Source: Ardenticatenaceae bacterium
Lineage (GTDB): Bacteria; Chloroflexota; Anaerolineae; Promineifilales; Promineifilaceae
Direction of reading: 5' to 3'
NCBI GenBank assembly: GCA_020634455.1
Contig: JACKBQ010000002.1
Span: 1,488,001-1,552,000, forward strand
Length of the DNA: 64,000 bases
Part shown: piece by piece, positions 36,843 through 45,018 of the stretch
Position numbering within the stretch: the stretch's first letter is position 1
How the letters are laid out: every line of letters begins with the position of its first letter
Translations under genes and position numbers: made by a program
The notes under the pieces: model-generated
The model's database searches: none
What the model was told of the DNA's origin: nothing
The model's input: only the letters and a program-made list of their open reading frames with translations

Positions 36843-37601
36843 ATGGACATCTTAGTATGCGTCAAGCGCGTCCCCACCACCGGAGCCAAAATTGTGCTCA
36901 CGGAGGACGCGCAGGCGATTGAAACCCGCAATTTGGGCTTTACCGTTAGCCCGCACGAAGAGTGCGCCGTGGAAGAGGCGGTGCAGCTGGTAGAAAAACA
37001 TGGCGGCAGCGTCACCGTGCTCACCTTGGGCGGCAGCGAATCTACCCAGCAGCTTCGGGACGCAATGGCCGTTGGAGCCGACAAAGGCATCTTGCTGGAA
37101 ACTGACGGCGGCGAGTGGGACCCGATGGCCACCGCCAACGCCATCGTGGCTGCGGTGAAAGCGTCTGGCGACAGCTTTGACCTGCTCCTGTTTGGCAATG
37201 AAGCAGCCGACAGCGGCGGTTACCAGGTGGGCGTCCGCGTGGCCCACGCCCTGGATTTACCTTGCGTAACCGGGGTCAAATCGCTAGAAATCAACGGCGA
37301 CACCGCCACCGCCAAACGGGAAGCTGGCGGCGGCTTTGAAATTTACGAAATCGCGCTCCCGGCCGTCATAACCGTAAAAGAGGGCATCAACCTGCCCCGC
37401 TACCCCTCCGTGCCAGGGCGGCTCCGCGCCAAAAAGAAGCCGCTGGAGACCACAACGCCGCATAAAATCGGCGGTGGTTTGGAAATGGTCAAGCTCGTCA
37501 CCCCACCAGAGCAGAGCAAATCGGCCGAGGTTTTGGGACAAGGAACGGCCGCTGTGCCGAGAATTATGGAACTTTTGCGGGAAATGAAGTTTGTTGAGTA
37601 A
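36843..37601 (+). CDS. etfB: electron transfer flavoprotein, beta subunit
   Basis: 252 residues, normal for EtfB/FixA. It begins MDILVCVKRVPTTGAKIVL, has the AMP/nucleotide stretch VTVLTLGG, and contains GNEAADSGGYQVGVRVAHAL, which in this family is at the subunit interface. Together with EtfA it would take electrons from the DMGDH-like dehydrogenase just upstream and deliver them to the quinone pool. AAAGGTG precedes the ATG. Confidence 0.95.
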   Translation: MDILVCVKRVPTTGAKIVLTEDAQAIETRNLGFTVSPHEECAVEEAVQLVEKHGGSVTVLTLGGSESTQQLRDAMAVGADKGILLETDGGEWDPMATANAIVAAVKASGDSFDLLLFGNEAADSGGYQVGVRVAHALDLPCVTGVKSLEINGDTATAKREAGGGFEIYEIALPAVITVKEGINLPRYPSVPGRLRAKKKPLETTTPHKIGGGLEMVKLVTPPEQSKSAEVLGQGTAAVPRIMELLREMKFVE

Positions 37602-37673
37602 AAAGTGATAAGTGAAAAGTCAAAAGTGGTACTTTTTCACTTATCACTTTTTACTTTTCACTTCTCCTCACAA
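37602..37673. repeat. AAGTGATAAGTGAAAAGT-family inverted repeat
   Basis: The left arm AAAGTGATAAGTGAAAAGT is complementary to TTTTTCACTTATCACTTT on the right, giving a hairpin that occupies the etfB-etfA junction. The etfA frame is open through it but the repeat is unlikely to be translated. Confidence 0.8.
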
Positions 37674-37686
37674 AGTGAGACACAAA

Positions 37687-38646
37687 ATGATTCTAGGCAT
37701 TATCGAACACGACCGGGGACAGTTAAATAACCAATCGTTGGAGATGCTGACGTTGGCAAGGCAGGTGGCGGCGGATGAAGGTGTGGGGGTAACGGCCGTT
37801 CTCATCGGCACCATTTCCGCACAGTTAGCAGACAACCTCGCCGCTTACGGCGTCAGCCATGCCATCGTCGCCAGCCACGACGGATTAGACGAGTACGCCC
37901 CAGAAGCGTGGGCCGCCGCCATCGGGCAAATCGCCCAAGCCAACGGCCCCAAAGCGATCATGGCCACGGGCAGCGACCGGGGCAACGAACTCATGGCCCA
38001 CGTCGCCGCCCAACTCAATTTGGCGATGGCGGCCAACGTCACTCAGGTAACCGTCGGCGACAGCTACCAACTCACCCGCGTACGCTGGGGTGGCAGCCTG
38101 TTTGAAGAAGCCAAACTACACGGCGACATCAAGCTGCTCACCGTCGCCCCGCTGGTTCAACAAGTCAGCGAAGCGCCAAGCAGCGGTGTGGCCGTAGAAA
38201 CCTTCACGCCTGAGCTGGACGACAAACTGTTCCGCGTGCGTGTTACTAGCCGGGAGGAACCGGAAGCGGACAAAATCTCATTGGCAGAAGCGCGGCTGGT
38301 GGTGGGAGGCGGCCGCGGCGTAGGCAGCGCCGACGGCTTTGCCCTGCTGGATGAGCTGGCTGGCTTGCTGGAAGGCGCAGTTGGCGGCTCTCGCGTCGTC
38401 ACCAACCTGGGCTGGCGACCCCACGCCGACCAAATCGGCCAAACCGGCACCCGCATCGCCCCCGATTTGTACATCGCCTGCGGCATCAGCGGCGCGATTC
38501 AGCATTGGGTGGGCTGCAAAGGGGCCAAGAAAATCCTGGCGATCAACACCGACCCCGAAGCCCCCATGATGACCAAAGCCGATTACGCCGTCATCGGCGA
38601 CCTGCATGAAGTGCTGCCCGCGCTCATTGCCGAATTGCAAAAGTAG
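37687..38646 (+). CDS. etfA: electron transfer flavoprotein, alpha subunit
   Basis: 319 residues. The N-terminal adenine-nucleotide-like domain is followed by the C-terminal FAD domain with GGRGVGSADGFALLDELA, then NLGWRPHADQIGQTG, IACGISGAIQHWVG and AINTDPEAPM, the standard EtfA FAD motifs. Start ATG 37687 was chosen because the preceding 25 codons come from the AAGTGATAAGTG repeat. Partner of EtfB. There is no ETF:quinone oxidoreductase gene in the window. Confidence 0.94.
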   Translation: MILGIIEHDRGQLNNQSLEMLTLARQVAADEGVGVTAVLIGTISAQLADNLAAYGVSHAIVASHDGLDEYAPEAWAAAIGQIAQANGPKAIMATGSDRGNELMAHVAAQLNLAMAANVTQVTVGDSYQLTRVRWGGSLFEEAKLHGDIKLLTVAPLVQQVSEAPSSGVAVETFTPELDDKLFRVRVTSREEPEADKISLAEARLVVGGGRGVGSADGFALLDELAGLLEGAVGGSRVVTNLGWRPHADQIGQTGTRIAPDLYIACGISGAIQHWVGCKGAKKILAINTDPEAPMMTKADYAVIGDLHEVLPALIAELQK

Positions 38647-38711
38647 CCTAAACTGTCCTGCCCGCTTCACCATGCTATTGACATACGCAAGTGCAATCAT
38701 CCAAAACATCA

Positions 38712-38924
38712 GGTAGGGGCGGGACGACCGGGAAAGACGTTTATCAAGCGCAAGGCGATTTCTCCCGGTCGTCTCGCCCAGATGCACAACATGATGAAAT
38801 TTGGCCACCGCGAACAGCATTTCTCGCTATTTCTGGCTGATGGGCAAACCACGTTGGGCGAGACGGCGCGGAGAAAAGGTCATACGCTTCAGTAAAAACC
38901 ATTCCGCGCCATCCCGCCCCTACC
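38712..38924. mobile_element. MITE-like element with GGTAGGGGC terminal inverted repeats
   Basis: 213 bases with no convincing gene. GGTAGGGGCGGGA at the left end is repeated inverted as TCCCGCCCCTACC at the right end. Inside are two hairpins: GGGCGGGACGACCGGGA pairs with TCCCGGTCGTCTCGCCC (left), and GGGCGAGACGGCGCGGA with the right end. Two shorter relatives lie at 46914-46987 and 52375-52404. It is probably a non-autonomous repeat element. Confidence 0.6.
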
Positions 38925-39026
38925 AAAATCTATAGGCGGAAATGAATAAATTTCGGCAAAGATTGTGACGATTGATACAATCCCTGCTTTGCATATTAAT
39001 TTTGAAAACAGGTAGAAATTGTATTT
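38925..39026 (+). other. leader of the virulence-factor-like gene
   Basis: About 100 AT-rich bases between the MITE-like element and the next gene. TTGTGACG and GATACAAT are close together near 38964-38982 and could belong to a promoter, but the spacing is not ideal. CAGGT upstream of the ATG is the only candidate ribosome binding site. Confidence 0.3.
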
Positions 39027-39338
39027 ATGGCAAAGTTTCAGGTGATGTATTGGCATGATATTCCGGTGCAGGTGCGCGTCGGGGGGCGGCGCGACCGGGT
39101 GAGCGTGGAGCTGCCGCAGCGGTTCCAGGTGGCGGTGGATAATGCGGCAATGGCGGCAAATTTAACTGGCACGGATGCGTATCTGGATGGGTTTCGCTGG
39201 GGTGAACCTGAGGAGCGTGAGGGGTCGCCAGAGGCGGTGGCCAACGCGGTGGCGGCAGAATTGGATACCCAGTTTGCCAAGATTGACTGGCGGAAAACTG
39301 TCGAGAACCTGGGGATGAATTCCCAGGCTAATGGATGA
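39027..39338 (+). CDS. PF13769-like (virulence factor) small conserved protein
   Basis: 103 residues. The sequence MYWHDIPVQVRVGGRRDRVSVELPQRF and the following AYLDGFRWGE resemble the Virulence_fact family, named from alpha-proteobacterial annotation with no proven biochemical role. Its position, coupled by ATGA to the RamA-like gene and inside a corrinoid-methyl transfer cluster, points to a function in one-carbon or corrinoid chemistry rather than virulence. Confidence 0.75.
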   Translation: MAKFQVMYWHDIPVQVRVGGRRDRVSVELPQRFQVAVDNAAMAANLTGTDAYLDGFRWGEPEEREGSPEAVANAVAAELDTQFAKIDWRKTVENLGMNSQANG

Positions 39339-41407
39339 TTATGGCGGATAAAAATCACAACGAACCCCTCGTCATCTTCATGCCGTCTGGGCGGCGGGGG
39401 CGGGTGCCTGCGGGCACGCTGGTTTTGGATGCGGCGCGGCAGCTTGGCGTGGAAATTGAAAGCATCTGCGGCGGGCGGCTGACCTGCAACAAATGCCGTA
39501 TTCGGGTAGAAGAAGGACAATTTGCTAAACACGGCATCAGTTCTGCCAGCAGCCATCTTTCCTCCGCCAGCGAGGAGGAGATACACCTGCTGGAGAAGTT
39601 GGAAAGCGTCGATTGCCGCCTTTCTTGCAATGCCCGGATTGTGGATGACGCGCTGATTTTTGTGCCGGAAGAGAGCCGCGCCCACAAGCAGGTGGTGCGC
39701 AAAGCGGCCACCGACCGGGTGATTGAGCTGTTTCCGGCGGTGCGGCAGGTATTTGTGGAAGTGGATACGGCCGTTCTCGGTGAACATCGCGGTGATTGGG
39801 GCCGCTTGCAGGACGCGCTGGCCGCCAAGTGGGATTTGCATGATTTGACGATTGATTTGCCGGTTTTGCGCGAGCTGCAAGCCAATCTGCGCAGCGGCAA
39901 ATGGGCGGTGACAGTGACGCTGTGGCAAGACCGGGAAGTGATTGACGTGCAGCCGGGCTACCAGGAAGGCGTCTTCGGCCTGGCGGTGGACATCGGTTCC
40001 ACCACCATTGCCGGATTTTTGTGCGATTTGCGCACGGGCCAGATTTTAGCCACCGACTCGATGATGAACCCGCAAGTGACCTACGGCGAAGATTTGATGA
40101 GCCGCGTTTCTTACGCGATGATGCACAATGACGGGTTGGACAAGATGCATACGGCCGTTATCGACGCCCTCAATCGTTTAGCCGCCAGCACCGCCCGCGA
40201 AGCTGGTATCCGCCAGCGCCAAATTCAGGAAGCAGTCTTTGTGGGTAATACGACGATGACCCACATTTTGCTGGGCATCAGCCCGGTAGAGCTGGGCGGC
40301 GCACCGTTTGCCCTGGCCAATCGGGACGCAATGGACGTGAAGGCACGCGAATTGGGCCTGCGGCTGCACCGGGGAGCCAACGTACACGTGCTGCCCGCCG
40401 AAGCTGGCCACGTGGGGGCAGACAACGTCGCCGCGCTCATTGCCGAGGAACCGTACAGCCAGGAGGCGGTAACGCTACTGGTGGACGTGGGCACGAATGC
40501 TGAAATTGTGCTGGGCAACCAGGATTGGCTTCTCAGTGCCTCCAGCCCCACCGGGCCAGCGTTTGAAGGGGCGCAAATTCGGTTTGGGATGCGCGCCGCA
40601 CCGGGAGCGATTGAGCGCGTGCGCATCGATCCAGAGACGCTAGAAGCGCGCTTCCGCGTCATCGGCGAAGAGAATTGGTCCAGCAATTGGCAAATCGGGC
40701 CAAAGGTCCCGGCCGAGGCGCAGCCCAGGCATTTGGCGGCGGGCATTTGCGGATCGGGCATTATTGAGGTGGTGGCGGAGATGTTTTTGGCGGGCATTTT
40801 GCTGCCAGACGGCCGTTTTAATCCGGTTATCGGTAATCAGTTAGCGGTAAACGGTGACCGCATTCGCTGGGATGGTAAGCGGGGCGAATATATTTTGGCA
40901 ACGGCCGAGCAGACGACCACGGGCAACCCTATCGTGGTGACGCAGGACGATGTGCGCAACATTCAGCTAGCCAAGGCGGCGCTGTACGCCGGGGCCAAGC
41001 TGCTGATGAACGAAGCCGGGCTGGAAAGCGTAGACCGGATCGTGCTGGCCGGGGCGTTTGGCAGCTACATCGATCCCAAATACGCCATGATTTTGGGTTT
41101 GATTCCCGACTGTGATTTGGAGAAGGTAACGGCCGTTGGCAACGCCGCTGGTGACGGCGCAAGGATTGCACTGCTGAACAAGCATAAGCGTGCCGATGCG
41201 CAGCGGATTGCAGAATGGGTGCGGTATGTGGAAACGGCCGTTCACCCCGACTTCCAGCAAGAGTTTGTGGGCGCAATTCATTTGCCCCATGCCACGGACG
41301 CCTTCCCGCACCTGACCGGGCTGCTGCCCGAACCTGACCCGGCGATTGAATTGAATGGAAACGGCCGTTCTGACCGCAGACGTCGCCGGGCAAGAAAACC
41401 CGCGTAG
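39335..41407 (+). CDS. RamA-like reductive activator of corrinoid proteins (2Fe-2S plus ASKHA, DUF4445)
   Basis: 690 residues. The N-terminal plant-type ferredoxin domain carries CGGRLTCNKC plus a distal Cys in CRLSCNA. A middle domain follows, then the actin-like ATPase fold: AVDIGSTTIAGFLCDL, VGNTTMTHILLG, DVGTNAEIVLG, LAGAFGSYIDPK. Such proteins use ATP and electrons to reduce inactive Co(II) corrinoid back to Co(I). It serves the corrinoid protein encoded next. ATG 39335 overlaps the previous stop. A stretch at 40825-40860 matches the GGTAATCGG intergenic repeat, apparently inserted in frame. Confidence 0.92.
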   Translation: MIMADKNHNEPLVIFMPSGRRGRVPAGTLVLDAARQLGVEIESICGGRLTCNKCRIRVEEGQFAKHGISSASSHLSSASEEEIHLLEKLESVDCRLSCNARIVDDALIFVPEESRAHKQVVRKAATDRVIELFPAVRQVFVEVDTAVLGEHRGDWGRLQDALAAKWDLHDLTIDLPVLRELQANLRSGKWAVTVTLWQDREVIDVQPGYQEGVFGLAVDIGSTTIAGFLCDLRTGQILATDSMMNPQVTYGEDLMSRVSYAMMHNDGLDKMHTAVIDALNRLAASTAREAGIRQRQIQEAVFVGNTTMTHILLGISPVELGGAPFALANRDAMDVKARELGLRLHRGANVHVLPAEAGHVGADNVAALIAEEPYSQEAVTLLVDVGTNAEIVLGNQDWLLSASSPTGPAFEGAQIRFGMRAAPGAIERVRIDPETLEARFRVIGEENWSSNWQIGPKVPAEAQPRHLAAGICGSGIIEVVAEMFLAGILLPDGRFNPVIGNQLAVNGDRIRWDGKRGEYILATAEQTTTGNPIVVTQDDVRNIQLAKAALYAGAKLLMNEAGLESVDRIVLAGAFGSYIDPKYAMILGLIPDCDLEKVTAVGNAAGDGARIALLNKHKRADAQRIAEWVRYVETAVHPDFQQEFVGAIHLPHATDAFPHLTGLLPEPDPAIELNGNGRSDRRRRRARKPA
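40825..40860. repeat. in-frame GGTAATCGG-family repeat within the RamA-like gene
   Basis: GGTTATCGGTAATCAG and GCGGTAAACGGTGACCG match the intergenic copies at 42761 and 43884 closely. Here they encode residues VIGNQLAVNGDR. Chance similarity cannot be excluded for so short a stretch. Confidence 0.45.
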
Positions 41408-41498
41408 GGGCGAGGCAGTTGGCAGAAGCCTGGTTTGCCAAGACGACAAACCCTCCAACTGCCTCTCCCTTACCAAATTATCCAAAGAGGACAATGTT

Positions 41499-42194
41499 AT
41501 GAGCGAAGATGAAGAGGATATCATCCTTGAAGAACTGGAATTAGATGAACTGTACGAGCTGATGCATGAAGACTTGTACGATGGCTACGCCGAAGAAATT
41601 GAGGAAGAGGTGCACGAGGCGCTTGGTCGCGGCATTGTCCCGTACGAAATTTTGACCAAAGGGCTGGTGGCTGGCATGGACATCGTGGGCGTGGACTTCC
41701 GCGATGGCATTTTGTTTGTGCCGGAAGTGCTGATGGCGGCCAAAGCAATGAAGGCGGGGATGGCAATTTTACGGCCGTTGCTCGCCGAAACGGGCGCACC
41801 CAAAGTTGGCACAATGGTCATCGGCACCGTCAAGGGCGATATTCACGACATCGGCAAGAACCTGGTGGGCATGATGATGGAGGGCGCAGGCTTTGAAGTC
41901 ATTGACATCGGCATCAATAACTCGGTAGAAGATTATTTTGCCGCTATCAAAGAACACAATCCCGAAATCCTGGGCATGAGCGCCCTGCTCACCACCACCA
42001 TGCCGTACATGCGCGTGGTCATCAACGCCCTCAAGGAAGAGGGCATTCGCGATGACATCACCGTGCTGGTGGGTGGCGCACCGCTCAACGAAGCGTTTGC
42101 CGAGGACATTGAAGCCGACGCCTACTGCCGGGATGCGGCCGTTGCCGTGGACACCGCCAAGAAGTTCATGCAAATTCGCAAGGCGAAAGGGTAA
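41499..42194 (+). CDS. methylamine corrinoid protein (MttC/MtgC type)
   Basis: 231 residues. The N-terminal B12-binding helical bundle (acidic first 40 residues, then EEVHEALGRGIVPYEIL) is followed by the cobalamin domain with the DxHxxG motif GDIHDIGKNLVGMMM. His of this motif is the lower cobalt ligand. SALLTTTMPYM and VLVGGAPLNEAFA follow as usual. It carries the methyl group from the MttB-like enzyme to the THF methyltransferase at 43966. ATG 41499 follows AGAGG at 41486-41490; the longer frame from 41355 overlaps the RamA-like gene and is not favoured. Confidence 0.95.
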   Translation: MSEDEEDIILEELELDELYELMHEDLYDGYAEEIEEEVHEALGRGIVPYEILTKGLVAGMDIVGVDFRDGILFVPEVLMAAKAMKAGMAILRPLLAETGAPKVGTMVIGTVKGDIHDIGKNLVGMMMEGAGFEVIDIGINNSVEDYFAAIKEHNPEILGMSALLTTTMPYMRVVINALKEEGIRDDITVLVGGAPLNEAFAEDIEADAYCRDAAVAVDTAKKFMQIRKAKG

Positions 42195-42199
42195 AGACC

Positions 42200-42260
42200 A
42201 AGACCCCAAGGGTTTTTAATCTCGAAATCGGGTCAATTTTCAACAAACCCTTGGGGTCTT
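42200..42260. repeat. GACCCCAAGGGTTT-family inverted repeat
   Basis: AAGACCCCAAGGGTTT at 42200-42215 pairs perfectly with AAACCCTTGGGGTCTT at 42245-42260. It separates the corrinoid protein gene from the MTHFR-C gene and could end or stabilise transcripts. Confidence 0.85.
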
Positions 42261-42280
42261 TAAGCAAAAGGATTTTAAAG

Positions 42281-42781
42281 ATGGGGCTGCTCCGCCATTT
42301 GCAAAATCATCCGGCTTTTTTGGAAAAACTGTATGGTGCAACGCATACGGCCGTTACCACCCTGCAACCCATCATTGAACGAATCGGCTACGAGCGGGCC
42401 AACCGCTGGCTCAAAGGCAGCGAAGAACGCACCAAACGCGCCATTTTCGACTGCCGCATGTGCGGCCAATGCATCCTGCACTCCACCGGCATGACCTGCC
42501 CCATGAGCTGCCCCAAAAACTTACGCAACGGCCCCTGCGGCGGCGTTCGCGCCAACGGCCATTGTGAAGTTAAGCCAGAGATGAAATGCATCTGGGTCGA
42601 AGCGTTTGAACGCTCCCGCCAAATGCCCACCTACGGCGAAGAAATCCTGCACATCCAGCCCCCCGTCAATCGCCAGCTAGAAGGTGAATCTGCCTGGCTC
42701 ACCATGCTCACGGGCGTGGATAAACAGACGCCGAAAGGCTGGATTGGGGTAACTGAAGTGACAGTTATCGGTAATCGGTGA
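42281..42781 (+). CDS. methylenetetrahydrofolate reductase C-terminal-domain protein
   Basis: 166 residues with a cysteine-rich core: CRMCGQCILHSTGMTCPMSCPKNL, then GPCGG and GHCEV. This matches the MTHFR_C (PF12225) domain, a probable iron-sulfur or zinc partner of MetF in organisms that run MetF with ferredoxin or ETF-type donors. The metF gene is next. ATG 42281 is favoured, with AAAGG upstream; the frame to 42251 reads from the flanking repeat. The last residues (VTVIGNR) and stop are supplied by the GGTAATCGG repeat. Confidence 0.88.
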   Translation: MGLLRHLQNHPAFLEKLYGATHTAVTTLQPIIERIGYERANRWLKGSEERTKRAIFDCRMCGQCILHSTGMTCPMSCPKNLRNGPCGGVRANGHCEVKPEMKCIWVEAFERSRQMPTYGEEILHIQPPVNRQLEGESAWLTMLTGVDKQTPKGWIGVTEVTVIGNR

Positions 42782-42903
42782 ACGGTTATCGGTTTACCGA
42801 TTACCGATTACGGTTTACCGATTACCGATTACGGATTACCGATTACCGATTACGGATTACCGATTACCGATTACGGATTACCGACCACCGATAACGGATA
42901 CCG
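42761..42903. repeat. GGTAATCGG/CGATTACC tandem and inverted repeat, longest copy
   Basis: About 140 bases made almost only of GGTAATCGG-like units on the left and tandem CCGATTACCGATTACGG units on the right. It fills the whole gap between the MTHFR-C protein and metF. There are no unique spacers, so it is not a CRISPR array. Confidence 0.9.
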
Positions 42904-43890
42904 ATGACCGAATACAAATCCGGCAGCCGACTGGAACGCGTCCTTCGCTCTGGTCGTTTTGCTGTAACGGCCGAATTGAATCCCCCCGACAGTGCCGACC
43001 CGCAAAAAGTGTACGAAGCGGCCCTGGTGTTGTCTGAAGTGTGCGATGGCATTAACGCCACCGACGCTTCCGGGGCACACTGCCACATGAGCAGCGTCGC
43101 CATTTGCGCCTTGCTCACCCGTGCTGGCTACGAACCCGTCTTCCAGGTCTCCTGTCGCGACCGGAACCGCATCGCCATCCAGGGCGATTTGCTAGGTGCG
43201 GCGGCGATGGGCGTCAAAAATGTCCTTTGCCTCACCGGGGACGACGTGACGGCAGGCGACCAGCCCCAGGCCAAGCGCGTCTTCGATTTTGACTCGATCC
43301 AACTGCTGCGCACGGCCAAAATTATGCGGGATGAAGGGATGTTTTTAAGCGGCCGTAAGCTCACCGAACCACCCCGCCTGTTTTTAGGCGCGGCTTCTAA
43401 TCCATTTGTGCAGCCGTACGACTGGCGACCCTTACGCCTGGCCAAAAAAATCGAGGCTGGCGCTGATTTTATCCAGTCGCAATACTGCTTCGATGTGCCC
43501 CGTTTGCAAACATTTATGCAGCGCGTGCGCGACATGGGTTTGCATGAGAAACTGTTCTTTTTGGTGGGTGTTGGCCCGCTGCGCTCAGAAAAAACGGCCG
43601 AATTCATGCGCAGTAAAGTGCCCGGCGTTCACATCCCGGACGAGATCGTAGAGCGGCTGCGCAAAACGCCCAAAGAGAAAAAACTGGAAGAAGGCAAGAA
43701 AATTTGCGTCGAAATCATCCAGCAGGTACGCGAAATTGAGGGCGTCTCTGGCGTACACGTAATGGCGTACCGGCAAGAAGAGCTGGTCGCCGAAATTATT
43801 CAAGAAGCGGGCCTGTTGCCCCGGCCCATGCAAGTGGGGTTTGACGGCGGGCAGGAGAAGGCGCGATTACGCACGAAGCGTGAACGGTAA
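42904..43890 (+). CDS. metF: methylenetetrahydrofolate reductase
   Basis: 328 residues, TIM-barrel flavoprotein. Marks: FAVTAELNPPDSAD (substrate Glu), DGINATDASGAHCHMSS, VLCLTGDDVTAGD and AGADFIQSQYCFD. In this block it would run in the oxidative direction, turning methyl-THF made by the methyltransferase at 43966 into methylene-THF. The preceding MTHFR-C protein is its likely partner. It lies between two copies of the GGTAATCGG repeat, and its TAA stop is inside the second. Confidence 0.92.
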   Translation: MTEYKSGSRLERVLRSGRFAVTAELNPPDSADPQKVYEAALVLSEVCDGINATDASGAHCHMSSVAICALLTRAGYEPVFQVSCRDRNRIAIQGDLLGAAAMGVKNVLCLTGDDVTAGDQPQAKRVFDFDSIQLLRTAKIMRDEGMFLSGRKLTEPPRLFLGAASNPFVQPYDWRPLRLAKKIEAGADFIQSQYCFDVPRLQTFMQRVRDMGLHEKLFFLVGVGPLRSEKTAEFMRSKVPGVHIPDEIVERLRKTPKEKKLEEGKKICVEIIQQVREIEGVSGVHVMAYRQEELVAEIIQEAGLLPRPMQVGFDGGQEKARLRTKRER

Positions 43891-43951
43891 TCGGTGGTCG
43901 GTAAACGGATTACGGATCACCGATTACCGATAACGGATTACCGAATACCGA
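43884..43951. repeat. GGTAATCGG/CGATTACC-family inverted repeat, copy 3
   Basis: ACGGTAATCGGTGGTCGGTA on the left, CACCGATTACCGATAACGG on the right. The frame of the downstream gene is open through this copy and would add ITDHRLPITDYR, but a good ribosome binding site favours the later ATG. Confidence 0.85.
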
Positions 43952-43965
43952 CAAAGAGGAAAAGT

Positions 43966-44868
43966 ATGGAAACCATCATTAGTTCAAAAACAAAAACTGT
44001 GCTGATTGGGCCGGAACGGCCGTTTACCATCATTGGCGAGCGCATCAACCCCACCGGGCGCAAAGCCCTGGCCCGCGAAATGGCCGCCGACAACTACGAC
44101 CGCGTCATCAGCGACGCCCTGGCCCAGGTGGCAGCCGGGGCACACATGCTGGACGTCAACGCCGGGATTCCCCTGGCCGACGAACCCGCCATCCTGGCCA
44201 AAGCGATCAAAATTGTGCAGTCCGTGGTGGAGGTGCCGCTCTCGATAGACTCCTCGATTGTGGCCGCGCTGGAAAGTGGATTGGCTGCTTACGAGGGCAA
44301 ACCGCTGGTCAACTCCGTCACGGGTGAGGAGGAACGGTTGGAGGTGGTGCTGCCGCTGATCAAAAAGTATGGTGCGGCCGTTATTGGTATCTCCAACGAC
44401 GAGACGGGCATTTCTGAAGACCCAGATGTGCGCTTTGCCGTCGCCAAAAAGATTGTGGAGCGAGCGATGGATCACGGCATCCCCCGCGAAGATGTACTCA
44501 TCGATCCACTGGTGATGCCCATTGGCGCGATGCGCTACGCCGGGCGGCAGGTGTTTCGCATTGTCAACCGCTGCCTGACCGAGCTAAAGGTCAACACCTG
44601 CTGTGGTGCCAGCAACGTCAGCTTTGGCTTACCCAATCGCCCGCCGCTCAACGCCCACTTTTTGGCAATGGCCATCTCCCACGGCCTCACCTCGGCCATC
44701 ACCAACCCAATTGAGCATGAAATTAAGCAGGGCATCATGGTGGCGGACGTGATGATGGGCAACGACGAGAATTGCATGGAGTGGATCAAGGCAAACCGCC
44801 CACCCGTAGAAGCAACAGCTGAAGCCGACAGCGGCCCGCGCCGTCGCCGCCGCCGCAACCGGGAGTAG
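43966..44868 (+). CDS. methyltetrahydrofolate:corrinoid methyltransferase (AcsE/MtgA-like)
   Basis: 300 residues, pterin-binding TIM barrel. ERINPTGRKAL and HMLDVNAGIPLADE are the pterin-binding motifs. LSIDSSIVAALESGL and VNSVTGEEERL follow, and the structure ends with a charged tail RRRRRRNRE not typical of the family. It would move the methyl group from the corrinoid protein to THF. The start is set at ATG 43966, with AAGAGG 6 bases upstream. Confidence 0.92.
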   Translation: METIISSKTKTVLIGPERPFTIIGERINPTGRKALAREMAADNYDRVISDALAQVAAGAHMLDVNAGIPLADEPAILAKAIKIVQSVVEVPLSIDSSIVAALESGLAAYEGKPLVNSVTGEEERLEVVLPLIKKYGAAVIGISNDETGISEDPDVRFAVAKKIVERAMDHGIPREDVLIDPLVMPIGAMRYAGRQVFRIVNRCLTELKVNTCCGASNVSFGLPNRPPLNAHFLAMAISHGLTSAITNPIEHEIKQGIMVADVMMGNDENCMEWIKANRPPVEATAEADSGPRRRRRRNRE

Positions 44869-44905
44869 CGTCAAGGTACACCTTGACTTTATTGACATTT
44901 GTCAC

Positions 44906-44920
44906 TTGGCAACGGGCCAA
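44906..44920. promoter_or_regulatory. TTGGC-N5-GCCAA dyad upstream of formate-THF ligase
   Basis: TTGGC (44906-44910) and GCCAA (44916-44920) form a short palindrome about 100 bases before the gene. TTGACA lies just upstream at 44892-44897. A -10 box at the right distance is not evident, so this is only a candidate control region. Confidence 0.35.
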
Positions 44921-45018
44921 AATATGGCACACTTAAGCAGCAATTTGTCAGACCATTTACGCTCATTAGCCTGACTTGCACACACTTTTGAGTCAAAATT
45001 TTAAGGAGTGAAACCACT

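Noticed and set aside
38744..38926. 60-codon minus-strand frame
   Set aside because: It lies inside the MITE-like element, has no ribosome binding site and no recognisable domain.
42761..42903. Possible CRISPR array
   Set aside because: Units are 8-10 bases, contiguous and complementary left to right; there are no unique spacers and no cas genes nearby.
43894..43965. N-terminal extension of the methyl-THF methyltransferase
   Set aside because: The 24 codons come from the GGTAATCGG repeat; AAGAGG and ATG 43966 give a better start.
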